From Dolomitihabitans soli (lineage in GTDB: Bacteria; Actinomycetota; Actinomycetes; Streptosporangiales; Streptosporangiaceae): a stretch of DNA of 64,000 nt. The stretch covers positions 372,001 through 436,000 of the forward strand of contig NZ_JAKNTW010000007.1 in NCBI RefSeq assembly GCF_022213955.1. The letters run 5' to 3'. Shown here one piece after another: positions 9,105-17,854 of this stretch (position 1 is its first letter; every line of letters begins with the position of its first letter). The notes below the pieces were generated by a model that saw only the letters and a list, made by a program, of their open reading frames with translations, was not told the DNA's origin and searched no databases. The position numbers were made by a program, and so were the translations under genes.

Positions 9105-9470
9105 TCAGACGTTGAAGCCGAGCATGCGGAGCTGCTCACGCCCGTCATCGGTGATCTTGTCCGGGCCCCACGGCGGCAGCCACACCCAGTTGATCTTGAC
9201 GTCGGAGACCATGCCGTCCAGAGCCGAATGGGCCTGGTCCTCGATCACGTCGGTGAGCGGGCAGGCCGCGCTCGTGAGCGTCATGTCGATGGTGGCCACG
9301 GGAGCGGCCGCGCCCTCGGCGGCGTCGAGGTTGACGCCGTAGATGAGGCCCAGGTCGACGACGTTGATGCCGAGTTCGGGGTCGACGACGTCCCTGAGGG
9401 CCTCCATGACCTCCTCCAGACTCGTCTCGCCCTCGTAGGCCGCGGTCGGGGTCTCAACGGGCTTGCTCAT
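9105..9470 (-). CDS. sufT: SufT-like DUF59 (MIP18) Fe-S assembly factor
   Basis: A 121-aa cytoplasmic protein of the DUF59 family, which helps mature or deliver Fe-S clusters. The family signature is visible: LRDVVDPELGINVVDLGLIYGV (about 25-46) and, around residue 68, TSAACPLTD with the conserved Cys. The end WLPPWGPDKITDDGREQL is typical of the actinobacterial suf-linked version. The ATG at 9470 overlaps the SufU stop by 4 bp (ATGA); an upstream in-frame start would run 18 codons into sufU and is rejected. It is the last gene of the suf operon. Confidence 0.93.
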   Translation of the reverse strand: MSKPVETPTAAYEGETSLEEVMEALRDVVDPELGINVVDLGLIYGVNLDAAEGAAAPVATIDMTLTSAACPLTDVIEDQAHSALDGMVSDVKINWVWLPPWGPDKITDDGREQLRMLGFNV

Positions 9471-9904
9471 GCGGAACTCCTCACCAAAGCGTCCTTGTAG
9501 GCCATCCAAGCCAGCAGCGCGCACTTCACCCGGGCGGGGAACTTGGCCACCCCGGCGAACGCCACCGCGTCACCGAGCAGATCCTCGTCCGGCTCGATCT
9601 TTCCCCTGCCCTGCAGGAGCCGGGTGAACTCGTCGACCACCACCAGGGTCTCCTCGGCGGTCGAGCCGCTGGTGAGCTCGTGCAGCACCGAGGCCGCCGC
9701 CTGGCTGATGGAGCAGCCCTGGCCGTCGTAGGAGACGTCCTCGACCTTGCCCCCGTCACCGAGCTTCACCCGCAGGGTGATCTCGTCACCGCACGTCGGG
9801 TTCACGTGGTGGACCTCGGCATCGTACGGCTCACGCAGCCCCCGGCCCTGCGGGTGCTTGTAGTGCTCGAGGATGAGTTCCTGGTACATCGACTCGGCGA
9901 TCAT
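9467..9904 (-). CDS. sufU: SufU zinc-dependent sulfur transfer protein
   Basis: A 145-aa protein that takes persulfide sulfur from SufS and hands it to the SufBCD scaffold. The SufU metal/thiol residues are present: Cys38 and Asp40 in NPTCGDE, Cys64 in GQGCSIS, and Cys128 in VKCALLAW. The insert between the second and third Cys is the SufU-type insertion, which separates it from IscU. It lies 2 bp after sufS and overlaps sufT by 4 bp. Confidence 0.96.
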   Translation of the reverse strand: MIAESMYQELILEHYKHPQGRGLREPYDAEVHHVNPTCGDEITLRVKLGDGGKVEDVSYDGQGCSISQAAASVLHELTSGSTAEETLVVVDEFTRLLQGRGKIEPDEDLLGDAVAFAGVAKFPARVKCALLAWMAYKDALVRSSA

Positions 9905-9906
9905 GA

Positions 9907-11169
9907 CTAGGCGAACACCTTCTGAACGTGGTGGAGGCCGCGCACCAAGGCGTCGATTTCGCCCGTGGTGTTGTACAGGTAGAACGACGCCCGGGTGGTC
10001 GCGGGTATTCCGAACCGGAGGTGGAGCGGGCGCGCGCAGTGGTGACCTACCCGTACCGCGACGCCGAACACATCGTCGAGGATCTGCCCGACGTCGTGCG
10101 GATGGATCCCCTCCAGGGTGAAGGAGACCGTCGCGCCGCGCTGGTCAAGCGTGCCGGGGCCGATGAGGCGCAGCGACGGGAGCTCCGCGAGCGCGCCGAG
10201 AGCGTAGGCGGTCAGCTCGCGCTCGTGCGCCTCGATCGCGTCCATGCCGACGGCTGTCAGGTAGTCGACGGCGGCGCCGAGACCGATGGCCTCGACGATC
10301 GGCGGCGTGCCCGCCTCGAACTTGTGGGGCGCCGGCGCGTAGGTCGAGCGATCCATCCAGACCGCCTCGATCATCTCGCCGCCGCCGAGGAACGGCGGCA
10401 TCGCCGCCAGCAGCTCACCCCGGGCCCACAGCACGCCGATGCCGGACGGACCGGCCATCTTGTGGCCGGTGAAGGCCACGAAGTCGACGCCCAGCGCGGC
10501 CACGTCGACCGGGTGGTGCGGCACGGACTGGGAGGCGTCGAGCATCAGCAGCGCGCCGGCCTGACGGGCCCGCGCGAGGACCTCGGCCACGGGGTTGACC
10601 GTGCCGAGCACGTTCGACTGGTGCGCGATCGACACGATCTTCGTGCGTTCGGTGACGAGGTCGTCGATGCCCGACAGGTCCAGGCGGCCCTCGTCGGTGA
10701 CGGGGAACCAGCGCAGGGTCGCGCCGGTCCGCTGCGCGAGCAGCTGCCACGGCACGATGTTGGAGTGGTGCTCCATCTCGGAGATGACGATCTCGTCGCC
10801 GGGGCCGAGCCGGAAACGCGGGTCCTCGCCCGCCGGGTTGCCGAAGGCGTAGGCGACCAGGTTGAGGGCCTCGGAGGCGTTCTTGGTGAAGACCACCTCG
10901 TCCCTCGACGGGGCGCCGATGAACGCCGCGATCTTGTCCCTGGCGTCCTCGAACGCCTCGGTCGACTCGGCGCCGAGCACGTGCATGGCCCTGCCCACAT
11001 TGCTGTAGTGCATGGTCATGTGGTCGCGCATGGTCTCGATGACCTGCAGCGGCTTCTGCGAGGAGTTTCCGGAGTCGAGGTAGATCAGCGGGCGGTCTCC
11101 GGGCAGCTCGCGGGAGAGGACCGGGAAGTCCTTCCTGATCCTCTCCACGTCAAGGGTGGGAAGGCTCAC
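9907..11169 (-). CDS. sufS: SufS cysteine desulfurase
   Basis: A 420-aa PLP enzyme that removes sulfur from L-cysteine as an enzyme-bound persulfide, giving alanine. Visible are SEMEHHSNIVPW (about 130-141), the PLP lysine Lys237 in FTGHKMAGPSG, and the catalytic Cys378 in RVGHHCARP within the short loop of group II desulfurases. Length matches the family. The GTG start at 11169 overlaps the sufC stop by 4 bp (GTGA). Works with SufU encoded directly downstream. Confidence 0.97.
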   Translation of the reverse strand: MSLPTLDVERIRKDFPVLSRELPGDRPLIYLDSGNSSQKPLQVIETMRDHMTMHYSNVGRAMHVLGAESTEAFEDARDKIAAFIGAPSRDEVVFTKNASEALNLVAYAFGNPAGEDPRFRLGPGDEIVISEMEHHSNIVPWQLLAQRTGATLRWFPVTDEGRLDLSGIDDLVTERTKIVSIAHQSNVLGTVNPVAEVLARARQAGALLMLDASQSVPHHPVDVAALGVDFVAFTGHKMAGPSGIGVLWARGELLAAMPPFLGGGEMIEAVWMDRSTYAPAPHKFEAGTPPIVEAIGLGAAVDYLTAVGMDAIEAHERELTAYALGALAELPSLRLIGPGTLDQRGATVSFTLEGIHPHDVGQILDDVFGVAVRVGHHCARPLHLRFGIPATTRASFYLYNTTGEIDALVRGLHHVQKVFA

Positions 11170-11912
11170 GCCGACGCCTTGGCGAAGCGCTCGTAACCCT
11201 CTGCCTCAAGCTGGTCGGCGAGCTCGGGGCCGCCCTCTTCGACGATCTTGCCGCCGGCGAAGACGTGCACGAAGTCCGGCTTCACGTAACGCAGGATCCG
11301 CGTGTAGTGGGTGATCAGCAGCACGCCGGTCTCGCCGCCCTCGCGGAACCGGTTGACGCCCTCGGACACCACGCGCAGCGCGTCGACGTCGAGGCCGGAG
11401 TCGGTCTCGTCGAGGATGGCGATCTTCGGCTTGAGGAGTTCGAGCTGGAGGATCTCGTGGCGCTTCTTCTCGCCGCCGGAGAAGCCCTCGTTCAGGTTGC
11501 GCTGGGCGAAGACGGCGTCGATGGCCAGGTCGTCCATCCCGCTCTTCAGTTCCTTGGTGAACTGGCGGAGCTTGGGCGCCTCGCCGCGCACGGCCGTCAC
11601 GGCGCTGCGCAGGAAGTTGGAGACCGAGACGCCGGGAACCTCGACGGGGTACTGCATCGCCAGGAACAGTCCCGCGCGGGCGCGCTCGTCGACCGTCATG
11701 TCGAGCACGTCGTCGCCGTCGAGCAGCACCTGGCCGCCGGTGATGGTGTACTTCGGGTGACCGGCGACCGCGTAGGCGAGCGTCGACTTGCCCGAGCCGT
11801 TCGGGCCCATGATCGCGTGGGTCTCGCCCGCGCGCACGGTGAGGTTGACGCCCGTAAGGATCGTCTTGTCGCCGACGGCGACATGCAGGTCACGGATCTC
11901 AAGCGTGGACAC
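11166..11912 (-). CDS. sufC: SufC Fe-S assembly ATPase
   Basis: A 248-aa ABC-type ATPase of the SufBCD scaffold. Walker A GPNGSGKST is at about 34-42, the signature NEGFSGGEKKRHE at about 140-152 (the SufC-specific form), and ILDETDSGLD follows as Walker B and D-loop. The start is GTG 11912 with GAAGGAG 8 bases upstream; a longer in-frame extension overlaps the Rieske gene and encodes Arg-rich nonsense, so it is rejected. Spacing to the Rieske stop is 2 bp; it overlaps sufS by 4 bp. Confidence 0.96.
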   Translation of the reverse strand: MSTLEIRDLHVAVGDKTILTGVNLTVRAGETHAIMGPNGSGKSTLAYAVAGHPKYTITGGQVLLDGDDVLDMTVDERARAGLFLAMQYPVEVPGVSVSNFLRSAVTAVRGEAPKLRQFTKELKSGMDDLAIDAVFAQRNLNEGFSGGEKKRHEILQLELLKPKIAILDETDSGLDVDALRVVSEGVNRFREGGETGVLLITHYTRILRYVKPDFVHVFAGGKIVEEGGPELADQLEAEGYERFAKASA

Positions 11913-11914
11913 GG

Positions 11915-12232
11915 TTATGACTCCTTCGAGAGCGAGACGTAGACGTCGTCGCCGTCGATCTTCACTCTGTAGACGGGGACGGGCTTGTTGGCGGGCGGGC
12001 CGGTGGGCTTGCCCGAGCGGATGTCGAAGCACGAGCCGTGCAGCCAGCACTCGAGGGTGCCGTCGTAGACGTCTCCCTCGCTCAGCTTCACCTCGGCGTG
12101 CGAGCACACGTCGTGCAGGGCGTAGATCTCGCCCCCGGTGTTGACCAGAGCGACCGGGGTCTCGCCCACCTCGACCCCTATGACGCCGCCTTCCGGGACG
12201 TCACTCGTCTTGCACACCTTCTCGAAGCTCAC
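11915..12232 (-). CDS. Rieske-type [2Fe-2S] ferredoxin of the suf operon
   Basis: A 105-aa soluble Rieske ferredoxin. Cluster ligands are seen in CSHAE (CxH) and CWLHGS (CxxH), with the proline-rich GKPTGPPANKPVPVY loop after them. Small Rieske proteins sit between sufD and sufC in Streptomyces and relatives and may supply electrons for cluster assembly or be a first client; its exact job is not established. The GTG start at 12232 overlaps the sufD stop by 4 bp. Confidence 0.93.
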   Translation of the reverse strand: MSFEKVCKTSDVPEGGVIGVEVGETPVALVNTGGEIYALHDVCSHAEVKLSEGDVYDGTLECWLHGSCFDIRSGKPTGPPANKPVPVYRVKIDGDDVYVSLSKES

Positions 12233-13353
12233 TTCTCGAGCTCCGCTTCCACCGCGCTCATGACCCGCTCGCGGATCTCCTCAACGCCGATCTTCTCGAT
12301 CAGCTGGCCGAAGAACCCGCGGATGACCAGGCGCCGCGCCTCGTGGAAGGGGATGCCGCGGGCCTGCAGGTAGAAGATGTGCTCGTCGTCGAGGCGGCCG
12401 GAGGTGGACGCGTGGCCCGCCCCGGTCACCTCGCCGGTGAGGATCTCCAGGTTGGGCACCGAGTCGGCGCGGGCGCCGTCGGTGAGGATGAGGTTGCGGT
12501 TGAGCTCGTAGGTGTCGGTGCCCTCGGCCTCGACCCTGATGATCACGTCGCCGATCCAGACCGTGTGGGCCTCGTCGCCCTGCAGGGCTCCGCGGTAGTC
12601 CACGTTGCTCTTGCAGTTGGGCTGGGAGTGGTCGACCAGGAGGCGGTGCTCCAGGTGCTGGCCCGCGTCCGCGAAGTACAGGCCGGACAGGTCGGCGTCG
12701 CCGCCGGGGCCGGTGTAGGAGACGCTGGGCGACAGCCGTACGAGGTCGCCGCCCAGGGTCACCACGAAGCTCCGGAAGGAGGCGTCCCGGGCGAGCTGGG
12801 CGTGGTGGTGGGAGACGTGCACGGAGTCGGCGGCCCAGTCCTGCAGGCTGACGACCTTGAGCGTGGCTCCGTCGCCCACCACGAACTCGACGTTGTCGGC
12901 GTAGGTCGCGCTGCCCTGGTGTTCGATGATCACCACGGCTTCGGCCATCGGCTCGACCTTGATCACGATGTGGCCGTAGGACGCGCCCTCGGCGCCGCTC
13001 CCCCGCATCTCGATGGTGATCGGCTCGGCGGGCACGGCCTCCTTCGGCACGGTCACCACCAGCGCCTTCTCGAAGGTGTTGTAGGCCTGCGCGCTCACCC
13101 TGTCGGCGGGCACGTAGGCCTTGCCGATCCGGGCGTCGTCGCGGCCGACCCACTCCGCGGTCACCCCGGCCGGGGTGTACGCCTGCGTGAGCACCTGGCC
13201 GGTGACCTCCGCGGTGCCGTTCTGCAGGCCCTTGAGGCGGGACAGCGGTGTGAACCGCCACGCCTCCTCACGGCCGCCGGGCACCTCGAAGTCGGCCAGG
13301 TCGTACGACGCCTTCTCGTGCAGGGTCGAGAGAGGCTTGGTCTCGAGACCCAT
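12229..13353 (-). CDS. sufD: SufD scaffold subunit
   Basis: A 374-aa partner of SufB in the SufBC2D complex. It shows the parallel beta-helix core common to SufB/SufD (for example VDYRGALQGDEAHTVWIGDV near 255-275) and the C-terminal GHASTSGRLDDEHIFYLQARGI that matches the SufB end. N-terminal WRFTPLSRLKGL (about 32-43) is typical of SufD. The start ATG 13353 is 2 bp after the sufB stop; longer in-frame extensions run into sufB. Overlaps the Rieske gene by 4 bp. Confidence 0.95.
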   Translation of the reverse strand: MGLETKPLSTLHEKASYDLADFEVPGGREEAWRFTPLSRLKGLQNGTAEVTGQVLTQAYTPAGVTAEWVGRDDARIGKAYVPADRVSAQAYNTFEKALVVTVPKEAVPAEPITIEMRGSGAEGASYGHIVIKVEPMAEAVVIIEHQGSATYADNVEFVVGDGATLKVVSLQDWAADSVHVSHHHAQLARDASFRSFVVTLGGDLVRLSPSVSYTGPGGDADLSGLYFADAGQHLEHRLLVDHSQPNCKSNVDYRGALQGDEAHTVWIGDVIIRVEAEGTDTYELNRNLILTDGARADSVPNLEILTGEVTGAGHASTSGRLDDEHIFYLQARGIPFHEARRLVIRGFFGQLIEKIGVEEIRERVMSAVEAELEK

Positions 13354-13355
13354 CG

Positions 13356-14768
13356 TCAGCCCACCGCTCCTTCCATCTGCAGCTCGATCAGCCGGTTGAG
13401 CTCCAACGCGTATTCCATCGGGAGCTCGCGCGCGATCGGCTCGACGAAGCCGCGCACGATCATCGCCATCGCCTCGTCCTCCCCCAGCCCTCGGCTCATG
13501 AGGTAGAACAGCTGGTCGTCGCTGACCTTCGAGACGGTGGCCTCGTGGCCCATCGAGACGTCGTCCTCGCGGACGTCGACGTAGGGGTAGGTGTCGGAGC
13601 GGCTGATCTGGTCGACCAGCAGCGCGTCGCACTTGACCGTGCTGGCGCTGCCGTGCGCGCCCTCCTCGATCTGGACCAGACCGCGGTAGGAGGTACGGCC
13701 GCCGCCGCGCGCCACCGACTTGGAGATGACGCTGGAGCTGGTGTGCGGCGCCAGGTGGACCATCTTCGAACCGGCGTCCTGGTGCTGACCCTCGCCGGCG
13801 AAGGCGACGGACAGGGTCTCACCCCTGGCGTGCTCGCCCATGAGGTAGACGGCCGGGTACTTCATCGTGACCTTGGAGCCGATGTTGCCGTCGATCCACT
13901 CCATGGTCGCGCCCTCATACGCCACGGCGCGCTTGGTGACCAGGTTGTAGACGTTGTTCGACCAGTTCTGGATGGTCGTGTAACGGCAGCGGGCGCCCTT
14001 CTTCACGATGATCTCGACGACCGCCGAGTGCAGCGAGTCGCTCGAGTAGATCGGCGCGGTGCAGCCCTCGACGTAGTGGACGTAGGAGTTCTCGTCCACG
14101 ATGATCAGGGTCCGCTCGAACTGGCCCATGTTCTCGGTGTTGATCCGGAAGTAGGCCTGCAGCGGGATCTCGACCTCGATGTTCGGCGGGACGTAGATGA
14201 ACGAGCCGCCGGACCAGACCGAGGAGTTGAGCGCGGCGAACTTGTTGTCGCCGACCGGGATCACCGAGCCGAAGTACTCCTTGAAGAGCTCGGGGTGCTC
14301 CTTGAGGCCGGTGTCCGTGTCGAGGAAGATGACGCCCTTCTCCTCAAGGTCCTCACGGATCTTGTGGTAGACGACCTCCGACTCGTACTGGGCCGCGACG
14401 CCGGCGATCAGGCGCTGCTTCTCGGCCTCGGGGATGCCGAGCCTGTCGTAGGTGTTCTTGATGTCCTCGGGCAGCTCGTCCCAGGACGCCGCCTGCTTCT
14501 CGGTGGAGCGGACGAAGTACTTGATGTTGTCGAAGTCGATGCCGGTGAGGTCGGATCCCCAGGTGGGCATGGGCTTCTTGCCGAACAGGCGCAGGCCCTT
14601 CAGACGAAGGTCGAGCATCCACTCCGGCTCGTTCTTGAGAGCGGAGATGTTGCGGACGACCTCCTCGGACAGGCCACGTCGAGCTGTGGCTCCCGCCGCG
14701 TCCGAGTCGGCCCAGCCGAACTTGTAATTCCCGATGCCTTCCAGCTCCGGGCGGTCGGTGATAGTCAC
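13356..14768 (-). CDS. sufB: SufB scaffold subunit
   Basis: A 470-aa Fe-S scaffold of standard length. It has [21 protein letters not shown] and a [11 protein letters not shown] segment (near 200-230), the latter carrying the Cys implicated in cluster building in other SufB proteins, and the C-terminal [21 protein letters not shown] motif. No intein is present, unlike in mycobacterial SufB. The GTG start at 14768 overlaps the sufR stop by 4 bp (GTGA), so it is coupled to the regulator's translation. Confidence 0.97.
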   Translation of the reverse strand: MTITDRPELEGIGNYKFGWADSDAAGATARRGLSEEVVRNISALKNEPEWMLDLRLKGLRLFGKKPMPTWGSDLTGIDFDNIKYFVRSTEKQAASWDELPEDIKNTYDRLGIPEAEKQRLIAGVAAQYESEVVYHKIREDLEEKGVIFLDTDTGLKEHPELFKEYFGSVIPVGDNKFAALNSSVWSGGSFIYVPPNIEVEIPLQAYFRINTENMGQFERTLIIVDENSYVHYVEGCTAPIYSSDSLHSAVVEIIVKKGARCRYTTIQNWSNNVYNLVTKRAVAYEGATMEWIDGNIGSKVTMKYPAVYLMGEHARGETLSVAFAGEGQHQDAGSKMVHLAPHTSSSVISKSVARGGGRTSYRGLVQIEEGAHGSASTVKCDALLVDQISRSDTYPYVDVREDDVSMGHEATVSKVSDDQLFYLMSRGLGEDEAMAMIVRGFVEPIARELPMEYALELNRLIELQMEGAVG

Positions 14769-15481
14769 CTTCCGGTCTCCTTGCTCTTGATCTTATGTAT
14801 GGCTTCACTTAGCGCGTGAGGACTCACGTGTGTGGTGCAGACCCCGTCGCCGTGGGCGATGGTCGCCAGCCTCTGGACAGGAGTGCCGAGGATCTCCGCG
14901 AAGGCCTCGGTCTCGGCCTCGCACAGTTGCGGAAAGTCAGCCGCGACGTGCGCGACCGGGCAGTGATGCTGGCACAGCTGCTCACCGCCGAGCTGGGCCT
15001 TGCTCGCCGAGGCCGCGTAGCCGTCGGCTGACAGCGCCTCGGCCAGCACCCGGACCCGCTGGTCGGCCGGCACCTCGCGCATCGCCGGCGCGAGACGCTC
15101 GACCAGGGCCGCCACCTGCGATCGCGCGAAGTCGGCGACCGCCTCCTCGCCCATGCGCTCGGCCAGGAAGCGCAGCGCGCTCCCCGCCAGGTCATCGTAG
15201 GCGTGCTCGAACGCACTGCGTCCCGCGTCGGTGATGGCGAACAGTTTGGCCGGCCGCCCGCGCCCGCGCTGGACCCGTGCTCTCGCCGCGCGGGGTTCGA
15301 TCATCCCGTCGGCCAGCAACGCGTCCAGGTGGCGGCGGACCGCGGCCGGTGTCAGGCCCAGCCGCTCGCCAAGGGCGGCGGCGGCGATGGGCCCATGCTC
15401 CAGGATGAGCCGAGCCACGCGCGCGCGAGTGCTGTGCTCGGCGCCCGTCTCGGTGTTCATCATCCCGGCCATGTTTTTCAC
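14765..15481 (-). CDS. sufR: SufR Fe-S-sensing repressor
   Basis: A 238-aa winged-helix regulator heading the suf operon. The DNA-binding domain (about 18-75) contains [19 protein letters not shown] and an [10 protein letters not shown] wing. The C-terminal half has the cluster-binding cysteines [12 protein letters not shown] and FPQLCEAE (C-x3-C-x12-C) and a later GDGVC, as in mycobacterial SufR, which represses suf when it holds a 4Fe-4S cluster. Start options are GTG 15481 (VKNMAG, similar to other actinobacterial SufR) and ATG 15472; neither has a good ribosome site. A SufR-type operator overlaps the GTG. Confidence 0.93.
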   Translation of the reverse strand: MKNMAGMMNTETGAEHSTRARVARLILEHGPIAAAALGERLGLTPAAVRRHLDALLADGMIEPRAARARVQRGRGRPAKLFAITDAGRSAFEHAYDDLAGSALRFLAERMGEEAVADFARSQVAALVERLAPAMREVPADQRVRVLAEALSADGYAASASKAQLGGEQLCQHHCPVAHVAADFPQLCEAETEAFAEILGTPVQRLATIAHGDGVCTTHVSPHALSEAIHKIKSKETGR

Positions 15482-15494
15482 AACATCAGTGTGA
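15478..15494. promoter_or_regulatory. SufR operator
   Basis: On the minus strand the stretch reads ACACT-N5-TGTGA, exactly the half-sites of the SufR site described in Mycobacterium tuberculosis, within a TCACA-N7-TGTGA dyad. It overlaps the proposed GTG start of sufR, so repression would be at or just after the transcription start, or the real start is ATG 15472. Confidence 0.7.
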
Positions 15495-15553
15495 CCTATT
15501 TCCTTCCCGTCACACAAATGCTTGACCGAGCTGCGCATAATGGAATTGCTCAC

Positions 15554-15572
15554 GCAGGGAAGGCTTACCTAA
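15554..15572 (-). promoter_or_regulatory. Possible iron box (IdeR/DmdR-like) upstream of sufR
   Basis: Minus-strand TTAGGTAAGCCTTCCCTGC matches 16 of 19 positions of the IdeR/DmdR1 consensus TWAGGTWAGSCTWACCTWA; the three mismatches are in the right half. It overlaps the stop codon of the MFS gene and lies about 70 bp before sufR. Could be chance. Confidence 0.4.
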
Positions 15573-16794
15573 CTTTTGCCGTCCGGTTCAGAACCACGAA
15601 AACGACCAGGGCACCGGCGGCGAGAACCGCCATCACCACGGCCATCGGCACCGCCGTACCGGCGCCCGCCAGGCCCACGAGCGGGGCGGCCACCGCGCCC
15701 AGCGCGAACTGCAGCACGCCGAGCAACGCGGAGGCGCTTCCCGCGACCTGCGGGGGCTGGCCCGCGAGGGCGAGCGCGCCGGTTCCCGGCAGCGTCAGGC
15801 CGGCGCCGCACATCAGGACGAACAGCGCGGCCACCACAAGGGGCAGCCCGATCCCCGTCAGCACCGCGGCGCACAGGGCGATCGCCCCGGCCATCGACAC
15901 GAACAGGCCGGTCAGCACGAGCCGCTCGGGCCTGACGCGGCCCGCCAGCCGCCCGCCGACCTGCGCCAGCACGGTCAGGCCGAGCGCGTTGACGCCGAAG
16001 ATCAGCGAGTAGGTGGTGGGCGAGATCCCGTAGATCTCCTGGAGCACGAAGGGCGAGGCGGAGATGTAGGCGAACATCCCGGCGAAGCCGAAGCTGCCCG
16101 CCAGCGCGCAGGCCATGAACGACCGGTCGCGCAGCAGCAGCCAGAACGTGGCCACGGTGTGCCGCAGCCCTCCCGCCTCCCTGCGCTCGGCCGGAAGGGT
16201 CTCCTTCACGCCCAGCAGCACCGCGCCGAGCAGCAGGACGCCGGCCACGCCCAGCGCCACGAAGACGCCCCGCCAGGAGGTGAACTCCAGCAGTTGCGCC
16301 CCGGCGATCGGCGCGAGGATCGGGGCCAGCCCGCTGACCAGCATGAGCGTGGCGAAGATCCGGGCGATGTCGGCGCCGCCGTACAGGTCGCGCACGACCG
16401 CTCGCACGATCACCAGTGCGGCCCCGCCGGTGAAGCCCTGGAAGAGGCGGAGCGCGATGAGGGCGCCGATCGAGGGGGCGAAGGCGCACAGGAAGGAGGC
16501 CACGGCGTAGCCCGCGATGCCCAGCAGCAGCGGCGTCCGCCGGCCGCGCACGTCGCTGAGCGGTCCGGCCACCACCTGTCCCAGCGAGACGCCGATCAGG
16601 CAGGCGGTCAGGGTGAGCTGCACCTGGGACGGCCCGGTGAGCATCTCACCGGCGATCGCCGGGAGCGCCGGCAGGTACATGTCGATCGACAGCGGACCGA
16701 TCGCCGACAGCGCTCCCAGGATGAGCAGCAGCAGTCCCCGCCGCCGCACCACCGGAGGAGTCACATTGTCGGGCGCGACGACGGTCGCGGTCAT
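15565..16794 (-). CDS. Bcr/CflA-family MFS multidrug exporter
   Basis: A 409-aa inner-membrane drug/proton antiporter with 12 predicted helices. Bcr/CflA features are visible: IDMYLPALPAIA in helix 1, the loop motif SDVRGRRTPLLL (about 75-86), and a second-half GxLaxrvrpeRLVL. The start ATG 16794 has GGAAGGGA 7 bases upstream; an 18-codon longer form is less likely. It lies 83 bp upstream of sufR on the same strand, with a predicted promoter of its own in an AT-rich island. No link to Fe-S metabolism is evident; in M. tuberculosis a different gene stands at this position. Confidence 0.92.
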   Translation of the reverse strand: MTATVVAPDNVTPPVVRRRGLLLLILGALSAIGPLSIDMYLPALPAIAGEMLTGPSQVQLTLTACLIGVSLGQVVAGPLSDVRGRRTPLLLGIAGYAVASFLCAFAPSIGALIALRLFQGFTGGAALVIVRAVVRDLYGGADIARIFATLMLVSGLAPILAPIAGAQLLEFTSWRGVFVALGVAGVLLLGAVLLGVKETLPAERREAGGLRHTVATFWLLLRDRSFMACALAGSFGFAGMFAYISASPFVLQEIYGISPTTYSLIFGVNALGLTVLAQVGGRLAGRVRPERLVLTGLFVSMAGAIALCAAVLTGIGLPLVVAALFVLMCGAGLTLPGTGALALAGQPPQVAGSASALLGVLQFALGAVAAPLVGLAGAGTAVPMAVVMAVLAAGALVVFVVLNRTAKVR

Positions 16795-16888
16795 GGCTGG
16801 TCCCTTCCCTCGCAGGCCACACGGGCCCCACGCGGGCCAAGGGGTCAAACCACGATCTGGTCAGCCACATTCCCAAATTTTACGATTT

Positions 16889-16917
16889 TTAGTATGACAC
16901 GGCATTCAAGCCTGCAA
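16889..16917 (-). promoter_or_regulatory. Putative sigma-A promoter of the MFS gene
   Basis: Minus-strand TTGCAG (16912-16917), 17 bp, then TACTAA (16889-16894), inside a short AT-rich stretch just after the VOC gene stop. Start of transcription would be near 16882, about 88 nt before the MFS ATG. Confidence 0.55.
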
Positions 16918-17688
16918 TCAGCCTTCTGAGGGTTGAATCACCGCAAAAGCCGCATCCTGTGGATCCGCCATAACGGCGAACCGGCCGACCGGAAGATCCA
17001 TCGGCGGCACGAACACCGTGCCGCCCAGCCGTTCCACGCTCGCCACCGTGGCCTCGCAGTCGGTGACGGCGAAATAGGTCAGCCAGTGCGGCGGCACATC
17101 GGAGGGGAACTGCGGGCCCATCGCCATCATCCCGCCGACCGGTTCGCCCTCCACCTGCCACACGGTGTACTCCATGCCGCCCATGTCGTCCTCCTCGGCC
17201 CCCCAGCCGAACACGGCCGGGTAGAAGGACCTGGCGGTGGCCGTGTCGCGGGTCGCCAGTTCGTTCCAGGTGAACGTGCCGGGCTCGTTGACCAGCTCCG
17301 CGCCCGCTCTCCGCCCCGGCTGCCAGATCATGAAGAACGCGCCGGCCGGATCCTGGAACCCCGCCGCGTGCCCCTCGTCCATGACCGCGTAGGGCTCCCT
17401 GACCACGTGCCCGCCCGCCGCGGCGACCCGCTCGGCGGTCTTCCACGCGTCCTCGACCGCGATGTGGGTGTGCCAGCCCGCGGGCAGGTCCCCGGCCGCG
17501 TGCCCGACACCGGCGACGACCCTGCCGTTCAGTGTGAACCGGCCCTCCCCCGCGGCCCCCGGACGCGCGTCGAACGCCGCGTCCCAGCCGAGGACGTCGC
17601 GGTAGAACCTGACCGACGCGGTGATGTCGTGGCTGGAAAGGCCGACCCAGCAGGGAACTCCCGGCCGGTATGCCGTCCGCTCTGACAT
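16918..17688 (-). CDS. Two-domain VOC (glyoxalase/bleomycin-resistance fold) protein
   Basis: A 256-aa cytoplasmic protein made of two VOC modules. Module 1 (about 10-122) begins VPCWVGLSSHDITASVRFYRD and ends DPAGAFFMIWQPG. Module 2 (about 135-252) begins GTFTWNELATRDTATARSFY and ends DPQDAAFAVIQP. This tandem layout is the usual one for actinobacterial proteins annotated as hydroxylase or 27-kDa antigen Cfp30B-like. Reaction unknown. The ATG has an AAGGAGGAGG 6 bases upstream, among the strongest ribosome sites in the window, implying high expression. A short promoter region separates it from the divergent ABC gene. Confidence 0.92.
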   Translation of the reverse strand: MSERTAYRPGVPCWVGLSSHDITASVRFYRDVLGWDAAFDARPGAAGEGRFTLNGRVVAGVGHAAGDLPAGWHTHIAVEDAWKTAERVAAAGGHVVREPYAVMDEGHAAGFQDPAGAFFMIWQPGRRAGAELVNEPGTFTWNELATRDTATARSFYPAVFGWGAEEDDMGGMEYTVWQVEGEPVGGMMAMGPQFPSDVPPHWLTYFAVTDCEATVASVERLGGTVFVPPMDLPVGRFAVMADPQDAAFAVIQPSEG

Positions 17689-17854
17689 GCCGATCCTCCT
17701 CCTTCACGCCTGACGCATCGATGGCAGGCTCGCACGCGGCGGAACACGGAAAGGTGGGGGCGATTCCGTGCTTGACAGGATTCGCCGCAAGGTTTTACCT
17801 CTGCCCGGATCAGTCGTGCCGCGAGCGGGAGCGCCCGGAGGAGTCCCTACACTC

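Noticed and set aside
11913-12107. 65-residue extension of SufC
   Set aside because: Arg-rich, antisense-like sequence overlapping the Rieske gene; GTG 11912 has a good ribosome site.
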